Origin: Stenopsyche tienmushanensis
Taxonomy: Eukaryota; Arthropoda; Insecta; Trichoptera; Stenopsychidae
Length of the DNA stretch: 64,000 nucleotides
NCBI GenBank assembly: GCA_008973525.1
Contig: WACJ01000057.1
Location: 496,001-560,000 of the forward strand
Direction of reading: 5' to 3'
Shown here piece by piece: positions 22,088 through 32,850 of this stretch; position 1 is the stretch's first letter, and each line of letters starts with the position of its first letter. A program made the translations under genes and the position numbers. The notes beneath the pieces are model-generated. The model did not search any database and had not been told where the DNA came from. It saw only the letters and a list, made by a program, of their open reading frames with translations.

Positions 22088-22312
22088 TCAAAAATCGAAT
22101 TTTTTACCTGCCAACTCCTTGTGAACATTCTCAAAATGTTCTTTAAGTTTGCTCGGTTTCATGTTCTCTGTACCAAGAACTTTATTACATATAACACACT
22201 GAGGCTTTTCCATATTCCTGTCAACAATATTCGTGAAACCCCATTGTAGAAATGCTTCTTTATACAAGCGCTTTTTTCCAGAAGAAGAAGTCATTTCACT
22301 TAAAATACACAA
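22088..22312 (-). pseudogene. BED-type zinc finger, N-terminus of hAT transposase
   Basis: The 74-codon frame contains 'LYKEAFLQWGFTNIVDRN', then 'PQCVICNKVLGTENMKPSKL' and 'KEHFENVH'. The C-x2-C plus H-x4-H spacing and the 'GF', 'P-Q-C-V-I-C' and 'M-K-P-S-K-L' words mark the BED finger of ZBED5/ZMYM6-like hAT transposases, which binds the element ends. The real start is probably MTSSS a few codons inside the frame. The frame then runs into A-rich sequence and the rest of the enzyme is missing. Confidence 0.88.
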
Positions 22313-22830
22313 ATGCGAAAGTGCAAATTAGTGCTCGAGTAAATTGAAACTGTATCGTCTCCGTCTCTCGTCTCTTCATCCCTCTCCTTGCGAGAAAGAT
22401 TACTAGAAAGGCATTAGAACACAGTGAGAGACTTCTTGGAAGAGAGTGCAAGCCATATGACGCTCATCTGTCATTTTATTATTATATCTACATACTGAAA
22501 ATGAATATTGCCATTACCCCCGCAGAAAAGCCGTTTTACCCCTCGGGGGGTAATTCCCCCCAGGTTAGGAACCACTGACCTAGATGAACGTGTTGAAGGG
22601 CTCTTTCGCAACCATCTCGATAGGGATGTAAAGACTGAATATTTTTCCTCGGGAGATAATGAATACTACTCTAGACGACCTTGTTAATTCTACTGGGAAG
22701 GGCTTTCTGGAGTACAAAGAGTCCAGTCCCTCCTTTCTTCGTAAGGGCGCTCCCGAGCTAGGGTGAAGTCCTACGTGACACAAAAATGCATCTCGGAATC
22801 GCTCCTGCACCAACAGATGGTATATCTCCG

Positions 22831-22945
22831 CCCACGTGGAAATTACCCTTTTTGCGCATGGGCACTATTTATTGTTATTTGGGCACCAAATTGAAAGGTG
22901 CTGATTTGATTAAAAAAAAATTACAGTAAATACATTATTTTTTAA
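22831..22945. other. No gene seen
   Basis: Short spacer between two insertions. Confidence 0.4.
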
Positions 22946-22947
22946 TA

Positions 22948-23780
22948 CTAGGTTGTCCCATAAGTTCCTTTCGCAAATGAACACAGATCTAATCATAGCC
23001 ATGCTACATCAATCGTTCAGATGTGTGGCTTCCTCATGAACTGATTGACTCAAATAAACTTCAGCGTATTTAAACATGCGATCTTCTTCTCCAACGTCAT
23101 AATAGCCAAACTTTTTTGAAGAGATTTGTCACTGGAGATGAAAGTTGGATACTCTATGAGAATATCCAACGTAAACGGTCTTGGACCAAGGGTATAGAAG
23201 ATTAAACTCTAGCTAAACCTGGTCTAAATCCAAAAAAAGTTTTGCTATGCATTTGGTGGGACTGGAAGGGGGTAGTTTATTATAAGCTACTTCAGCAAGG
23301 TGAAATGATCATTTCAACAAAATATATTTTTTCCAACTAGATAATCTAAAGTATGCAATTGCCAGAAAATGTCAAGAATTAGTGAACAGACGAGGCGTTG
23401 TTGTTCATCACGATAACGCCAGGCCTCATGTGTCTTTGATCGTCAGAAATAAATTATCATCATTTGACTGGGATGTTTTACCTCAACTTCCATACTTTCC
23501 GGACATTGCCCCTTCAGATTATAATTTATATCTTTCATTGTAAAATATTTTACGTGGTAAAAATTTTAATTCAAAAAATAATATAAAAATGTACTTTGAT
23601 CAATATTTTGCCAACAAACCTGGGAAATTTTGGCAAGAAGGCATTATGAGGCTTCCGGAAAGATGGAGAAAGGTAATTGAACTGAATGGATCATATATTA
23701 TTCGATAAATTTTGATGTAATACAAATTATTGTTCATTTTTTCTTAATATGAAAACGAAAGAAACTTATGGGACACCTAA
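22948..23780 (+). mobile_element. Mariner element with both ends (family 1, copy b)
   Basis: Terminal repeats CTAGGTTGTCCCATAAGT and, from the right, TTAGGTGTCCCATAAGTTTC lie next to TA on both sides. The transposase is readable on the plus strand in pieces: 'MNTDLIIAML', a gap of roughly 100 bp in the DNA-binding part, 'FVTGDESWILYENIQRKRSW' from about 23117, 'VVVHHDNARPHVSLIVRNKL' near 23400, and 'YFPDIAPSDYNL' near 23490. There are 34 residues between the second and third catalytic Asp, the DD34D mark of mariner. At least three stops or frame breaks inactivate it. It is the most complete of the four copies. Confidence 0.92.
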
Positions 23781-24469
23781 TAATATCCTTGAACTTGATA
23801 TCGATCATAAAATATATGTAGCAAATTTTGTATGTTTGTGTTTAAAGCTCTTTTTTTATGCTCCACCTATAAAGCCATATATATTTTCAATATATTAATA
23901 CCTCTCGCTATTTATTTTTTAGGGTAATTAATTCAATTTTGCCATAAATTTTCAAAATGGAATTCGGACATTTTCCAGGGGCATGAACAATTACAATCCA
24001 ATTATCTAGAGAGGGATTACCGATAATGTGTCATGCCTAATGAGTAAATCTATTTATTCGTTAATTATTTGGACGGACGTTATTGGAGGATTGTGTGAAA
24101 TTAAATGACAATAATCTCATAAAAGGGGAAAAATTCAATCATTGCGATTTTTCAATGAATCATTTTTTTTGTATTGGGGCATTCCACATGAACGTTCGGA
24201 ATTCATAGAGGATAACTACAACTTTATAATTTTAACAATATACAATTTATTCGATCAAAATAAGCTCAATTAGCTTCAATAGACTTTTATTGTTGAAATA
24301 ATTTTTTATTGGTGAAAAATATGAAAATTTGTTGAAAAGACATTTGGTAAATGACGACAATACTATTCAGCTGCAATGGTTTATCTTGGTTTATCAATAC
24401 ACCTACAAACACCTCAGTTTTTGGTTTTCAAACAATTCGTACGAAATTCACTTATCCAGCTTTTTAAGC
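23781..24469. other. No gene seen
   Basis: AT-rich, no recognised frame or repeat. Confidence 0.5.
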
Positions 24470-24740
24470 TTTGTTGATATATAAATCCACTTTTCCCTCA
24501 GGGCCGCGCAGCGTTGATAAAACTTGTATGTCAATAAATGAACCTTAACACTGTTGATATTGTTAGTGTTTTGTATTATACGATATTCATTCATTTTGTC
24601 GTCATCTATTGATGATTCTATTTTTTATCACAAACGTAGGGATAAAAGACGCTTCTCTGTCTGTATCCGATTCACTATTCTCTGCTTTCAATGTGTGAGA
24701 ATTCTCTCGACGGGATCCGAATGTTCATGTGATACGCCCT
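24470..24740 (+). repeat. LTR-like dispersed repeat
   Basis: It shares 'aaatccacttttccctcagg', 'cgcgcagcg', 'cttgtatgtcaataaatgaa' and 'ccttaacactgttgat' with 38945-39090 and 45255-45410. It holds an AATAAA signal. An LTR origin is inference; no coding sequence accompanies any copy. Confidence 0.5.
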
Positions 24741-24897
24741 AAATATCGTTTCAAAATCTTTAATATCAAAATGATAAATTTTGTATATGCATTAATGAAG
24801 CTATTTTAGTGAATGCCTTGCATTATTTTAATCCAATTAGAATGTTTTAAGCTCGAAACGTATTTTGCTACAGTGGGTATCGCAAAAAGAGCAATTA

Positions 24898-25077
24898 TTA
24901 TAATCTTTGCAATCCGATTGTGGATCGTGTGTTGGTCGTGACGTCGCTCTGCAGTATTCCTGGAATTTTCATTGGCAGCATCATGTCGAGTGGAATTAAG
25001 GGTTGCTCCATTGGCCTGTCAATACTGTTGAGCATCAATGGACCAGCCGGGATAATGGGTAGGCCAGCCGAAGTCAT
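24898..25077 (-). CDS. Possible small ORF or exon, 59 codons, unrecognised
   Basis: A minus-strand frame from ATG at 25077 to a stop at 24898 reads smoothly: 'MTSAGLPIIPAGPLMLNSID' at the start, 'PLIPLDMMLPMKIPGILQSD' in the middle. It stays open ten codons upstream of the ATG. It is rich in Pro, Met, Leu and Ile and its base composition is less AT-rich than its neighbours. The plus strand is also open here (24920-25111), as expected for such composition. I know no matching family, and no convincing splice sites or promoter were found. It may be a chance frame. Confidence 0.2.
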   Translation of the reverse strand: MTSAGLPIIPAGPLMLNSIDRPMEQPLIPLDMMLPMKIPGILQSDVTTNTRSTIGLQRL

Positions 25078-25110
25078 GGGATTCGTGTGGCGAGTGAAAA
25101 GCCAATTTTA

Positions 25111-25964
25111 ACTACAACTTCCGCCGTACTCCTTCGTACGACTGCGTAACAGTCGCAAAATTGCGAAAGATCTTCGCCTGCAATATATCGGTCATAAAGT
25201 CGAGAGAGTTTTACATCCGCATTTAAACGGCATCAATCCTCAAATCATAATCTTAAAAATACAACGACGAAAATGAATGATGCCGAGTCAGCATTGAGAT
25301 AAGACGTGTCTGCATTTATGCTGCATAAAGTGGCGTCCCTGCACTTTCTGCGAGCGCATCTGGCGATGAATGTCGTCGTAACGACGTAAAGTGAAGCCGT
25401 AAATGTTTTGATGTTGGCTTGTTTTGCTGCAATTTCAGTAAACGGTATATGAATGAAAATTCAAATTTGAGCCCCGCAAGCGATGCTGATCGTCTTCGGG
25501 GGGAATACAATGGCCGCAGTAAAGATTGATGCGTTTGTCGTTCTTGTTTTGGTGGCGGCTTCGTTTAAAAATCGATAAAAAGAATGAGTTTCTGATTAAA
25601 GTTCTGGCCTCAAGTTCCGCATTTGAAGTTTCACCTTTAATCTCGAGTCGATCATTAGCGGAGTAATAATGTCGACAAGTCGTGACCGGGCAGTAATGAG
25701 TCGTCAACATTATCAACTACCGAGTGATTCAACAGGCCGGGAAGAAGTGGGCGAAGAAGATGGGAGTGAAGGTACTTTACATATTCATAACCGACCCGAA
25801 ACACATTTCGTATTATAATATTTTTTATAATTTATTCAAATTTATTGCCGCTTAATCATCATTTATTGATGCTGCGGTTGTGTCCCATAACATGACAATG
25901 AACCCCGAAGAAGTCTCACTTTCATTCCGAAAACGCACTACACTAAAAAATTCAAATATTATTT
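25111..25964. other. No gene recognised
   Basis: Less AT-rich than average at 25320-25730. Overlapping frames of 64 and 93 codons (minus) have no known motif. No repeat match was found in the window. Confidence 0.4.
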
Positions 25965-26450
25965 TGAAAATATTCCCGAAGCAACATTAAACATCATCGA
26001 GTGCTTCGTCATTTAATCTGGATCTGATTTTGGTAGCCAAAAAACCTGCTGCTGAAAATGCACACTCAGCCTCAACTCTCGTTGGAGGTATCGTCATCAG
26101 ATATTTAAACGCTACTTCGAATTGATGACCGCATGAGCCCCCATTTTCGTATAAAACTATCAATGTGACTGATAAAATTCCTATCTGCTGAGGTACGGAC
26201 TAAAACTCGCAAAATTCCCGATTCCCGACAAATTATTTATTACCGTCGCCGCAGATGAATACTTATATACTATAATACTTTGATGTGATTCGTAATTATA
26301 TTACGGAGGAATTCAAAAATTCTGAAGCCCGTATCTATTATATTTCATATCGATATTCCCATTATTAGAGTCGAAGTGTAGTAAATACATCATCGGTAGA
26401 GAAAGATTGATATAACAATTTGAAAAACATATATGTACTCTATATCAACA
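25965..26450 (-). mobile_element. hAT-type element copy 2 (tandem with copy 3)
   Basis: It is nearly identical in layout to the copy directly following: the dimerisation-domain coding region ('acctccaacgag' at about 26080 on the minus strand) and the shared non-coding part ('gatgtgattcgtaattatat', 'tcatatcgatattcccatta'). It stops at the junction near 26450, where copy 3 begins with the same sequence, so the two form a head-to-tail duplication of the 3' part of a hAT element. Confidence 0.7.
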
Positions 26451-26454
26451 AATT

Positions 26455-27060
26455 TGAAAATATGTCCGAAGCAACATTAAACATTGAGTGCTTCGTCATT
26501 TAGTCTGCATCTGATTTTGGTAGCCAGGCAACCTGCTGCTGAAAATGCACACTCAGCCTCCACACTCGTTGGAGGTATCGTCATCAGATATTTAAACGCT
26601 ACTTCGAATTGATGACCGCATGAGCCCCCATTTTCGTATAAAACTAACAATGTGACTGATAAAATTCCTATCTGCTGAGGCACGGACTAAAACTCGCAAA
26701 ATTCCCGATTCCCGACAAAGTATTTATTTCCGTCGCCTCAGATCAATACTTATATACTATAATACTTGGATGTGATTCGAAATTATATTACGGAGGAATA
26801 CAAAAATTTTGAACCCCGTATCTATTATATTTCATATCGATATTCCCATTATTAGAGTCGTGGTGTAGTAAATACATCACCGGTGGAGAAAGGTTGATAT
26901 AACAATTTGAAAAACATATATGTACTATATATATGTATACATAGATTAAGTTACGCCACTGTTTGTAAGCGTCCAAATTTCGGCAGGAATGTCTCGATTT
27001 AGTAGCCTTCATTGTGTTGGTGAGGTGTACGATTTCTGTTACATAAAAATTTTAGTCCCG
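26455..27060 (-). mobile_element. hAT-type element copy 3
   Basis: The longest of the minus-strand copies. It contains the transposase C-terminus (26477-26683), the embedded end AGTTACGCCACTG at 26961, and the shared flank 'tcgatttagtagccttca' beyond it. It lies in tandem with copy 2. Confidence 0.7.
26477..26683 (-). pseudogene. hAT transposase C-terminal dimerisation domain
   Basis: The frame encodes 'LYENGGSCGHQFEVAFKYLM' then 'TIPPTSVEAECAFSAAGCLA' and 'RCRLNDEALNV'. P-P-T-S-V-E-A-E-(R)-x-F-S-x-A-G plus the 'R-x-R-L' segment is the signature of the hAT C-terminal dimerisation region; Cys replaces the usual Arg after VEAE. The domain holds transposase subunits together. The catalytic part upstream is not recognisable, having been replaced by non-coding sequence with an embedded hAT-like end. 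Confidence 0.88.
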
Positions 27061-27149
27061 CAGAAAGGGGTTACATTCATTTCGTCTGTATCATGAATTC
27101 ACTTTCTCGCTCACTCGATATTGAAGGTACCATGATTTGTGAGTTTTAT
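27061..27149. other. No gene seen
   Basis: Short junction between two repeats. Confidence 0.4.
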
Positions 27150-27450
27150 TTAGAACGCTCACCCAGCGAGCCACTTTAATGAATGTGTCGAAGGCAATTG
27201 CAACCGTCTCGATAGAGAGTGTAGGAGATTTGTAAAGATTGAGTAGTTTACCTCAGAATACAGTGAAAAACTACTCGAGGCAATCTTATTGAATTTACTG
27301 GAAATGGGTACAAAGAGTCCAGTCTCCCTATTCTTCAAATGGCGTTGCTGGACTGGGGATATCAAAGTGAATTCGAGACTGGATGGTTTCCAATTTCGGG
27401 TTGACTCTCCCAATTCGGTGACTTCAAAGCAATATATAATAGAAGGCACT
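27150..27450. repeat. Empty-site relative of the repeat at 21470-22830
   Basis: It matches the joined flanks of the hAT insertion at 21508 without the insertion, and so acts as a natural pre-insertion reference. A 96-codon minus-strand frame across it is unrecognised. Confidence 0.65.
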
Positions 27451-28924
27451 GGAAGATAATATTGTTATTGTTGCGAAGTGGAATTCATCGTCTATCCTTC
27501 TTCCAAACCGTCTCTTTGCTATTCTTCTCGTGTTTGTTCTATTCATTAAGCCGTTGTGCTCTAGCAATATACTCATGATCTTTATAAAAATATATGCTTT
27601 TATAAAAATTGATGTTGTCGTTCATTTTCACAATACTTTTCTTCAATTTATATTGAGTAACTCATTCCGGTCGGGTCGCGCGAATACACGTACTCTATAA
27701 TTTATTTGGATTTGGCATTTTGGATTTGGCATTTTGAGATGCCCTTGGAGCAATTTAAGTTTGAAATCCCTAAAACCATTCGGTCCTCGATAAACGCGGT
27801 TTCCTCTTACGATTTCGTTATTACGCGGAACCAGAGTAGATAAAGACCTATATAAATATTTTTTTTCAGTTGAAGGTTCCAATCATGATTTCTACATTCT
27901 GAATAAAGTGAAATCGTATATTTCAACGGGTGAACAATTTTTAGATAACTTTAACCACATGCGGCCGCGAGTTTGACAGCTTTGATGTACAAAACATTCT
28001 AGATCTTGTTTTGGATCAGAGATTTTGACTTTAAGGTCTTAATGCCTCCCTGAGTCTGTATTGCTTAACCGTTTATGGTCAGCATTGACTTTTTTTTACA
28101 TAGTTGACGAAGAACTTATATATAATAATATAGCACCTTTTATAAAATTGTATTTAAAGCTAATTATTTAGATTATTAGCTATTCTAGAGGATTGTATCA
28201 TATAATATTATTGTATGAGGGATATATTCCGCTAAGTAATACATTAATAGCTAAGGCTTACCAATCTATACCTTATTGCTGAAACTAATTTGGATACATA
28301 AGCTTACATTGTTGAATGATATAATATAAGGTTGTGAACATGTTAATATTAAATAGTTCTAATAAACATGTACAACAAATAATACTAAATTTAAATTGAC
28401 ATTATATTAATTTGAATTATTTTCTTAAATTACAAACGAGATAAAATTATATAATTCCGCACAAAACTATGCATATGCACAAAATATGTTTATCTAGTTT
28501 ATTGAACGCTGCTGTTATATATATATTAAAAATTTAAATAAATTAATAAAATCAGAAGCATATTTTGAAAGTTCTTCGATACTTGCATGGACTGCAGTTG
28601 ACATTTAATGCGAAGCATAGCGGACTGGAATGTGTTGATAAAAAACGAATCGCTTTGGAAGTCTCCATGGACGTGGATTAGGTATTTGAGTTGGGTTGAA
28701 TTTAATAATGGAAATTAGGTTTTGGGGAAAATAGTAACATAGATATGGGCTAGGTAAGATTTTAAATTTTTGGTCCATGCAGATTTATGTGGCATCATTA
28801 GTATCTTGTATATATAGTTTTTCAGTTAATAAATAACTATTTTCATGGTTAAAATTCTAATATTACTTTCTGAAACAAGATGAAGTACATTACGATTAAC
28901 TGTTGGTACGAGGGCGACTCAAAT
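27451..28924. other. No gene; one small shared patch
   Basis: 'cggactggaatgtgttgat' at 28621-28640 recurs as 'cggattggaatgtgttgatc' at 58285, a short unclassified repeat. The rest is very AT-rich with no recognised frame. Confidence 0.45.
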
Positions 28925-29650
28925 ATAACAGAAACTGTACACCTCACCAGCCCGTCGAAGGCTACTAAATCGAGACATACTCGTCGAAATCTGGACGCTT
29001 GGAAACAATGGCATAACTATTAATTGGCGAACTAAGGCGACGCCTAGGGACAGTAACTGTCTAATCTATGTATATATATATAGAGTACATATATGTTTTT
29101 CAAATTGTTATATATTAACTTTTCCCTACCGGTGATGTATTTACTACACCTCGACTCTAATAATGCGAATATCGATATGAAATATAATAGATACGGGGTT
29201 CAAAATTTTTGTATTCGTTTGTAATATAATTACGAATCGCATCAAAGTATTATAGTATATAAATATTCATCTGCAGCGACGGAAAAAAATATTTTGTCGG
29301 GAAATCGGGAATTTTGCGAGTTTTAATCCGTGTCTCGGCAGATAGGAATTTTATCAGTCGCATTGATGGTATTATACGAAAATCGGGGCTCACGCGGTCA
29401 TCAACTCGAACTATCATTTAAATATCTGATGACGATACCTCCAACGAGGGTGGAGGCTGAGTGTGCATTTTCAGCAGCAGGTTGCCTGGCTACCAAAATC
29501 GGATGAAGACTAAATGACGAAGCACTCGATGTTTAATGTTGTTTCGGGAATATTTTCAAATTTGTTGATTTTTTTTGATCAATGTAATTTTTTAAACTAT
29601 TAAAAATCCCGGTCCTGGGATCGAAATTTTGGGTCGGGATTGGATTCCCT
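28925..29650 (+). mobile_element. hAT-type element copy 4
   Basis: Opposite orientation to copies 2 and 3. The dimerisation region is readable near 29425-29530 ('TIPPTRVEAECAFSAAGCLA'), with a stop where the family has an Arg codon and a terminal stop shortly after. The embedded end CAATGGCATAACTA starts at 29006. The right terminal region shows 'cccggtcctgggatcg' and ends near 'ccctattagtgat', probably the true terminal inverted repeat of this hAT family (read inward CACTAATAGGGA). Confidence 0.72.
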
Positions 29651-29664
29651 ATTAGTGATATGTA

Positions 29665-29815
29665 TATAAAATACAAATTGATTATCTTATTTTTCTATAT
29701 AGTTTCCTTCATAACAGTGAAGAAAAATAAAATACTCAATTTGTATTTTTTTTTAAATTTGTACAGAAAAATTCCGGGCTATATTTGAATCGCTCTCGTA
29801 TAGAGGATTTTTATT
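29665..29815. repeat. Partial mariner-type MITE
   Basis: It contains 'tataaaatacaaattgatta', 'cttatttttctatatagttt' and the end 'gtacagaaaaattccgggct' followed by 'atatttgaatcgctctcgta', matching the terminal and interior sequence of the MITE at 41090-41401. It abuts hAT copy 4. Confidence 0.55.
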
Positions 29816-31505
29816 ATGAAAAATCAAATCTATATGATGAATATCAATATTTCCACTAGATCTTCTCAATTCATATTAGATTTGAAATCTTGGTTCTTAA
29901 AAAGTAAATACTGGGATTATTAACAAAGTTGGGCATGGCTATCTATATTATAAAAAATATATTTTAAAAGTGAATATGATTAAGATTTTTTTTTCATAAA
30001 TTGAATGTCAAATGAATCTTTCTCTAGTCTAAGTGCTAATTTTAGACGAGTTTAGCAAAACATCGTTTAAATTAAGCGAATCGAAAGGTTCGCGCATAAA
30101 ATTTTAGTATTCGCATTAAGGTTCGGCCGCATCCACTCAACGTAAATTGTCTAGGCATATTAATTACTTAAATCCTTTCATAGACTACACCACTGGCGGA
30201 GGGGATTCAAATCACCTTTCGCTTTCGCATAAATCCCACTTTAATGTGGTACCATTCATTATCCTAACCCTGTCGCAGTCAACTTTGAGCCGGGATCATC
30301 GTCATTCTTGTAAGGCATTATGCGGTCCGTTTGGACCCCAATCGTACCCTTTTTGAGCGAAATGGGCCATGGATGACCATTTACTTGGCCATGGGCCGAT
30401 GACCCAAAAAGGAAAGCTATGTCTTTGGTAAATACTTTGCTGTTGGCAATATAGCGCTGGATATAATGAATTATATCCAATTTCCTCCCCCGGGCTAAAA
30501 CCGACCCAGACGTTGTTTGCTTTATGAAATTTGTAAGTTCGACGAAAAGACTGGAGATATTTTGTTACTCGCCCCGAAAGACACAATAAAACCCAATCGA
30601 GCGCGCACTTTTTAAATTGTAGCACACAAATTATTGTATCGGGAAAAAGTTATGCACAAAAAAATATATTTTTCCATAGCAAACTGATTCACAATAGTGA
30701 GCCATAAAATGAGCTCGGGTATCGACATTTAAAAAAAATTGCATCAAGTTCACAAGTACATATTATCCATAAAAAGTTACATTTATGGTTATTTTATTAT
30801 CAGAGTTTAGGTTGCGTATACTAAATAGCAATTTTATATCATTTTGCAAAGAGTGCCGAAGAACTATGTTTTATCGACAATGTCTTGTATAATTTTAGCA
30901 TGAATTTCAATAAAAAGCTTAATATGATTATTCATCAAAAGTAATACAATTTTTTCAATGCCGGTTTACATGGGTTTTTGAAATTTCAAAATATACATTA
31001 TTTTTTTATGTAACAATACAATATATCAAAAATATTTTCCAAAATTTTCAAGTCAATCGGAGTAAAACTATAGGAGATAAAGCCTTTTTTCTGAAAGAGA
31101 AATTCCGGTCATTAGGTTCGACCGGCTGGGAGTTTAATCGCTTTTTTTCTCAAAAGTCGATGGACCCAATTTTACAAAAACGAATACACAGATCTTTCTG
31201 AAATTTTGCATACTTCCTCTAAATAAAATTGACTAATAGTGATTTTTTGATTACACCTTATTTTACAAGCCAATACACTTAGTTGGCCAAGCGTTTAATA
31301 ATGAAGGAATATTATACGAGCCATCGAAGCGAGCGTGTCGAATAAAAATTGATATTTTTTTAGTATTAGTATACAATCTCAATTTATTAACAAATAGAAA
31401 CACCAAAATTTATTAAAATGTGTAGACATTTTTGGATTCTTCAATATGTGCCCCTAGCATAATAGTTTTTAGGTTTTAAATTATTTTTTCCTACAAAAAA
31501 CATAG
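29816..31505. other. No gene recognised
   Basis: 30120-30640 is less AT-rich and holds overlapping frames (107 codons minus, 69 plus) with no known motif. 30960-31280 has the look of decayed transposon interior ('ctataggagataaag'), but no terminal repeats or protein were identified. Confidence 0.4.
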
Positions 31506-31523
31506 CGACTCACCGGTGAGTCG
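31506..31523. other. Perfect 18-bp palindrome
   Basis: CGACTCACCGGTGAGTCG is fully self-complementary. It is GC-rich in an AT-rich setting, and just left of a mariner remnant. It could be a protein-binding palindrome or part of a transposon end; no function is claimed. Confidence 0.7.
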
Positions 31524-31529
31524 ATAGCA

Positions 31530-31921
31530 TTTAAAGTATCAAGATGGTTGTAATTCGATATAAATATATAATACTAAACAGCAGTTTAGAGCTTCGTTCT
31601 TCAGGTATGGACTTTTCCCGATTTCGGGGTCTCCATGCCAAGATCCATTCATTCACACAAATATGTTTTGTGGATATGTTCGGGAATGACATCCGATCGC
31701 GAGGCACTCATTCGCCGTGCCAGCGGTCCGAAAAACGGACCGGTTGGGCACACAGACCTTGTGGTCACTCCATCCTCTTTTAGAGCTTTTAGCGACATTT
31801 TCGGTGATAAATTCATCCCGAATAATCCATGTTTCTTTGATATGAATCGACACAAAAACTCGGCTTTATTGCTGTGAAATATCGCCAGAGAACTTTGGAA
31901 AAATATCTTTTTTATCAACAT
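31530..31921 (-). mobile_element. Mariner family 2 fragment with the ~300-bp module (copy 1)
   Basis: On the minus strand the module's end ('gatcgggaaaagtccatacc'-type) is followed by transposase-like codons equivalent to 'GESPNLKSKAL' in the 43-kb copy. Inside is the hairpin GGTCCGtttttCGGACC (31726-31742). The flanking transposase core is missing. Overlapping frames on both strands are by-products of the module. Confidence 0.55.
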
Positions 31922-31999
31922 AGTCTCTTTTTCGCTCTATACACTTTCCCAGAGATGATTAATAGATTCGATACCTTGAAGCATTGTCACTCAAATAAA

Positions 32000-32850
32000 A
32001 ATGATTCCATGTGCATCCCAAATAACTGACATCCTCACAAGGACAGTTTGGGGTTTCTCCGATCTCGGAGTATCCATGCGGAGATCCGCTCATGGGCGCA
32101 GACCATGTTCTGTGGACATTCTCAGGCAAGGCGTTCGATCATTCGTCGTCTCAATGATCCGAGAAGCGGACCGGTTGAACACACGGACCTTGTGGCCCTT
32201 CCGTTTTGTTTTAGAGATTTTTTTTTGACATTTTGGTGACAAAATGCATACCCGAGACCTTCTATGATCTGTACGATCACGAAAGACCTTTCAGATGTTA
32301 ATTTACATAGGTGGCTCGCGGCAAATGAGGTGACGAGCAAAATATAGCTAGTCTCTTAAAATCAGGTTTTGCACCTGGTTGTACATTTTTGTTGGGCATG
32401 CTCCCTAATGGCGTGACTACTAAACATCTCGGATCAGTGGAGGATCCCCGTGTTTCTTTATCTCAGATGTGAAGTGATGAAACCATGTTTCATCCATGGT
32501 TATAAATCGACGCAAAAAACATTGCTAAACACTCGATTGAAATAATCCTCATGACGCTTTTTTGTTCCATTGTGAGCAAACGCGGCACCCATCTTGCGCA
32601 CAGCTTTATCGTGCCTAAAATTTCAGTCAATATGCGATCTACAGCACTTTTTGAAATGTTCAACATGTCTATTAGCTTGTGCATTTTTGGCGTAGTCTCC
32701 TCATTTGGTAGACCACTGCGATGTTCGTCTTGTATTGATGTTTTTCAATTTTTTTGTGCTTTCATCAGAAATACAAATATTATCGCGTTGAAAATCGTAA
32801 TTTATACTAGTATTTAGCTGATGTTCTAAATGGCAAGTTGAATCGATTTT
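32000..32850 (-). mobile_element. Mariner family 2 fragment with module (copy 2)
   Basis: Minus strand, from 32850 down: 'QDEHRSGLPNEETTPKM' and 'ISKSAVDRILTE' (DNA-binding part), 'LCARWVPRLLTMEQKS' (linker), then 'DETWFHHFTSEIKK' near 32480 with the first catalytic Asp, then a second copy of the ~300-bp module (32000-32340). The remaining catalytic core is absent. Two stops lie between the Asp motif and the module. Confidence 0.75.
32490..32684 (-). pseudogene. Mariner transposase fragment, helix-turn-helix and linker
   Basis: A 64-codon frame with 'LNISKSAVDRILTEILGTIK' (second helix-turn-helix) and 'LCARWVPRLLTMEQK' followed by 'IECLAMF'. The W-V-P-R-L-L-T motif before the catalytic domain is diagnostic of mariner transposases. 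Compared with the 43-kb copy, about 50 bp is missing upstream of 'HKLID', in the segment equivalent to 'EIHKMVLDDRRSK'. The first catalytic Asp follows just downstream, separated by a stop. Confidence 0.85.

Larger units (their letters stand above)
21508..22577 (-). mobile_element. hAT transposon (ZBED-type), internally deleted
   Basis: The ends are CAGTGTTTCCTAACC and, from the right, CAGTGGTTCCTAACC, typical hAT inverted repeats. They are flanked by a perfect 8-bp target duplication ACCTAGAT (21500-21507 and 22578-22585). The interior keeps only the N-terminal BED finger of the transposase on the minus strand. The left half carries a later TTAA-type MITE (21694-21989). At 1070 bp including the nested MITE, it lacks the catalytic and dimerisation domains. 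Confidence 0.92.
21470..22830. repeat. Dispersed repeat interrupted by a hAT insertion
   Basis: The two flanks (21470-21507 and 22578-22830) join into one sequence that matches 27150-27450: 'agaacg.tcacccag', then 'gtg..gaaggc/gctc....gcaacc..ctcgatag', and 'tacaaagagtccagtc'. The repeat type is unknown; the joined sequence has no recognised protein. Confidence 0.65.

Noticed and set aside
30302..30625. 107-codon minus-strand frame
   Set aside because: No recognisable domain and a competing frame on the same strand; no evidence of a gene.
31649..31921. Possible host gene exon in the module region
   Set aside because: The sequence recurs at 32000-32340 and 42939-43400 next to mariner fragments, so it belongs to a mobile repeat.
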